A DNA stretch of 64,000 nucleotides from Lichenostomus cassidix. Its lineage: Eukaryota; Chordata; Aves; Passeriformes; Meliphagidae. The DNA lies in the NCBI GenBank assembly GCA_008360975.2, contig CM039182.1, forward strand, positions 145,766,656 through 145,830,655, read 5' to 3'. The notes beneath the pieces were generated by a model. That model was given only the letters and a program-made list of their open reading frames with translations. It did no database searches and was not told the DNA's origin. A program made the translations under genes and the position numbers. Shown here one piece after another: positions 60,220-64,000 of the stretch; positions within the stretch are counted from its first letter, which is position 1, and each line of letters opens with the position of its first letter.

Positions 60220-63200
60220 AAAATTTAGTCCTTTTTTGCAAGACCAGATCCAGCTTTCTTTATTGAAAACTCCTGGGAAAGGGCATGAGGAAATTACTAA
60301 GTATCTCCTTTTATAACTCTGTTAAAGCATTTGGCTACAAAGAAACCAAGAAGTTACTGTACGTTTCCCAGACACTCTTTCCTTTTTCAATCGACTACTT
60401 TTCAATATACTACTATCAATCGTTTTGGACAGACAAGAGAAATTTTTTTTGGACTTTGCAAGAAGCAAGTAAAACCTTAACTAGAAGCTCTAATGGAGGT
60501 GTTTATTTCAGGTAGAAAAATTCAATGTTTTTGGCTCCCAGGCCTATTTGCTCTCTACCTCCTAGAGCAAAATTCTCTTTCTTAGCTTACGTAAAAGCTT
60601 CACATCTGACAAAGCTATAATCATTCACTTCAGAAATATAAATACAATGAAAGAAAACCTGCCTAATGAATATGAATGCAAAACACACTGGATTGCCAGA
60701 TCAGTGAATTTCCTAATTCAGTATGTAAATCTCTCCAGGAACTCTCTCCTACAGAGAAATTAATTCACTGCTTGTTCAGTCTTTGGATAATGATAATCTA
60801 TTGGTCTGTACAGCTGACTGCACTGCAAGGTAAAGATAGTTGATAACATCCTGCAAACACTGGAAAACATGGTCTTGCTTTCCTCTTCCGTGTGAAGGAT
60901 GAAGTTTTAAACACTTGACTTGTTCAGAGAACCTCCTTCTCATAAAGCAATATGCTTCTAAAGCAGAAGTATGGCTTTCCTAAGTATATGATCACTGTAG
61001 CTTGACATGTATAATCTCTTTGATATCAGAATAAACTCAGCCACAGCAATACTGAGATTCTTGGCATCAGCAGGAACAAACAGGTCAATGCTCTGCATTT
61101 TTAGCAACAAAAACCCTTGAGTGCTCATGCGGCTTTTTTCAATAGTTGTGGTATATGCAGATTCCCAGATATGGCATACTTTTCTCTCTTAGAAAAGTTT
61201 TCTGTAATACATTCCGAACTCGGTTCAAAACAGTAACAATAAAATATTCCAGAAAATTATTACCAACATGGGAATATCAAAGCTAATTTCCCTCATTCCT
61301 TCTTGCCTTACAATATATCTATTTGTTCATTCTCTGCCACAGTCTCCTGTACACTTGAATGAAAATGATTATTTATTCCAAATCATTTCCTTTTCTATTT
61401 TTCTTCTCTTTGTAGCTGACATGCTGTCACATGCACTCTTCATCTGGTACATTAGTCAGTTCCTGAGGCAACAAACATCCGCCAGGTTGTGTTTGGCAAG
61501 GGGAAGAAGTGAGCAACAGAAGATTCTTGGATCCCAAGCAGAAACTTTGCCTCACTGAACTACATCAATAAGGGACAGATTTTAAGATCGGTCAAATCAA
61601 TACATTTAAGTCCCCAGATCAAATCTTTATCTGAAGGATCCAAGCAATCAAGATGCTTAAAGCACCATCAGAGAGGTTAATCCATAACACACATGCAAGC
61701 TAACACAGTTTCAGTGAACTCACTAGCAGCAATCATCAAGTTCACCCTCCCAATTTAACTGTATTTACAGAAATAGATTATATACAGACTTCCTTGCACA
61801 AATCCATTTGTTGACAGGCATTTTCAAGATTAAATTATTCTGGGCACCACTAATATGACTAAAGATGTAGATAACATAATTTAATTTATCTAATCTGATC
61901 ATTGTGATATTTGGGACAAAAGACCAAAACAAAATGAGAAAGCAAGCAAAAACACAATCTAAAGAAAAGGAAACAATTTTATTTACATTCCACATTATAG
62001 CTTCAAATTGTAATTCTACTATAATAGAAATTTTAATTCACATCCTCAAGAGGAAAGTTTCCCAGTTATTTAGTTATTATTTACATCCACACAGGTTCAA
62101 TATTAGCAGAACCGTACACCTCTGAATTGACATGGATCCAAAAACTAGGTTTTACCTTTGAAAATACTTGAGGGATTCAGTAATTTAGAAATATTTTGAC
62201 AATGTCTGGAATTGTTCTGAATGGACAGATTGCACAAAAATAATGTCATCTGCTCTCTTTTTTGATTTTTGCTCTCTACGAGGGCAGCAAAACCACCCAC
62301 ATGTTTTTCTAACACCTGAGTGGTTTCAGGACTCTGATTTAGTTCCAGCCCAATATCAAAGGGTTTCAGATTTAAAATTCTCTAATGCCTGGAGCATTTC
62401 CTAACCACTGGCTTATAAGTTTTCCAAAGGCAGAACATACTTCAACCCTTCAGTGACTGCAATGTTATTCTGCAGAAAATTTGGGCATGTGGTGAGAAGA
62501 CAGAAATAAAAAGAAGTTCTCTGTCTCCAAGTGATTAAAATAGTCACTTAAATATGAACAGTTCTGAGGGTTTAAACTCTACATCCAGGACTTGTTTTAG
62601 TATGTTCTTTTTTTTTTAATGTTATTTTATTTATTTACAGTCTTCATTCATTTTTAAAGTACCAAATATTAGAACTATCTGTCAATTTGTTAGATTTTAC
62701 GCTTTGTTGCTAACATCAGCCAAAGCATACTTTTAATGAAAAGTAGCCTCTGAGTAAAGGAAAGAGAACAGAATTCATGTGCTCTCTTGAAAAAAACACA
62801 AATTAAAAAAAAAAAGATAGAATTACTTAAGGACATATTGGCTAAAGGACTAATGAACATACATGCAGGTTTAAAAGCTCAGCAATGAATATTGCTTCCT
62901 GCCTTACAGAAGGAAAGAGGACGTGGGAGGGAAGCAAGAATGCTATGTCATTTAGAGAACATTCTGGGAAGTGCTGATGTTAAAATGATGATCTAAAAAT
63001 AGAGGGTAGAAGCTCTTAGAAAACAAGACCTGATGTGTTTAGGTGATCTACCAAATAATTATTTGTACATATCAAGTGGATGCAAAATATAAACTAGGGA
63101 AGCTGTTCACAGGCAGAAGTCAAAGCAGTTTTTACTTTGCCTGAAAGAGGAGACAGTGGATACAGTCAAGGCGTACTCCTTTTTTCTGTGTTTCATTCAA

Positions 63201-64000
63201 TTTTATTTACAACAGCATAAACTGGAGGGTATTAAAACCCTGTTCTTCCTTCTTAGATCTCACAGCACACTACTCTACAGACTGTTAGTAAGAACATACT
63301 TCAGGAAAAAAGTGATACTCCTTTGAATACTGAACTGAATAAAATGTTGATCTGCTTTGTCTGAAGATAGTATTCTAAGTATCTGTCTATTGCATAAAAA
63401 GAAATTTGTTGGGGTTTCGGGATTTTTTTAATGTGCATTAAATTAAAATGGAGATCTTTGCTGTATTTCAGATGAATTAGCATCCAGTAGATTTGATATA
63501 AATTATTTGGATGAGACACAAACAGAGGGATTCTGTCTGATCCCTAAATTTGGATATCTGTAAAGGTATTAGGTGTCTCTAAACTCCCTTTCAGTCAGTG
63601 GATATCGTGGCAGTACAGCACTGGTGGAAAATCCATTCAGGTATTGAACTAACGTGGGCTCAATTCTGTTACCATAATGTGCACTCAGAAATCTGCATCA
63701 GGGCTCACAGATCCAACACAGGAAGTACAGGAGAACACATCCTGCCAGATCACACTTTGGGGAGCAGATAAGATGCATAAGTGCCAAATAGCATTAGGCA
63801 TGTTTAGTATACAAATCATGTCCTATTTGTCTACCTTTGGGTGATCTGAAAAGCTCAATAAGCTCTATTGATTGTATTAAGTAGTTCAAGAGTAGCTTAC
63901 AACAGACCCAGACAGGTAGATCAGCCATTCAACTGCTTAAGAATACACACCCACTACCTTATAAAAGACTCTATAGCCTGGCTGCCTGCAAGCTGCTGCT
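60220..64000. other. AT-rich gene-poor stretch
   Basis: No gene, CR1 copy or LTR was recognised. The longest frame (96 codons at 61268-61558) has a hydrophobic first half but no family match or splice context. Confidence 0.5.

Noticed and set aside
1..64000. CRISPR arrays, bacterial operons, tRNA or rRNA genes
   Set aside because: No regularly spaced repeats with unique spacers, ribosome-binding sites or long prokaryotic frames, and no tRNA-like cloverleaf was noticed. The repeat content is avian.

Overview
The window reads as euchromatic, AT-rich DNA from a bird, most likely a songbird (passerine). The evidence is the interspersed repeats. There are at least a dozen fragments of the avian CR1 LINE, with its typical 3' end (text close to 'ccttccaacccaaacc' followed by 'attctgtgattc'-like octamers). 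There are also several LTR segments resembling the ERVL-type LTR families abundant in passerine genomes. No prokaryotic gene structure, rRNA, tRNA, CRISPR array or insertion sequence is present. Almost all short open frames are chance frames or lie inside repeats. Family names come from remembered consensus sequence, not from a search.

Left half (about 1-31 kb). CR1 fragments and AT-rich spacer surround what I infer to be the 3' part of an unidentified plus-strand gene. Eight short exons (7855-7911, 11395-11463, 14332-14383, 14998-15066, 17560-17643, 20878-20899, 26344-26393, 30669-30763) have recognisable splice sites. Each has an open frame in the phase its neighbours require, and the last ends in TAA overlapping an AATAAA. 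One or two further exons may lie at 4320-4409 and 3788-3852. A CpG-rich block at about 9740-10190 sits between the first two exons. It is either a young LTR or an alternative promoter, and it holds an ATG frame that could splice in phase into the second exon. The introns carry ERVL-type LTR pieces (about 19.4-19.8 kb, 21.8 kb and 29.5-30.3 kb), CR1 fragments and small tandem repeats.

Right half (about 31-64 kb). I see no confident gene. The region is AT-rich spacer with CR1 fragments at 31.0, 37.6, 40.6, 43.3, 46.3, 56.4 and 57.7-58.3 kb. The last of these looks like a 5'-inverted (twin-primed) insertion. A minus-strand retroviral LTR with an adjoining polypurine tract lies at 44.1-44.4 kb, and further ERVL-type pieces lie at 47.1-47.4 and 59.7-60.2 kb. 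A (TG)n(TA)n(CA)n palindrome lies at 49.5 kb, an A/C-rich low-complexity block at 50.6 kb and a pyrimidine tract at 55.3 kb. Two minus-strand segments (41.4-41.9 and 45.7-45.9 kb) look exon-like or conserved but could not be tied into a gene.

Overall the window is probably the 3' end of one gene with short exons and long introns, followed by a repeat-bearing gene-poor interval.
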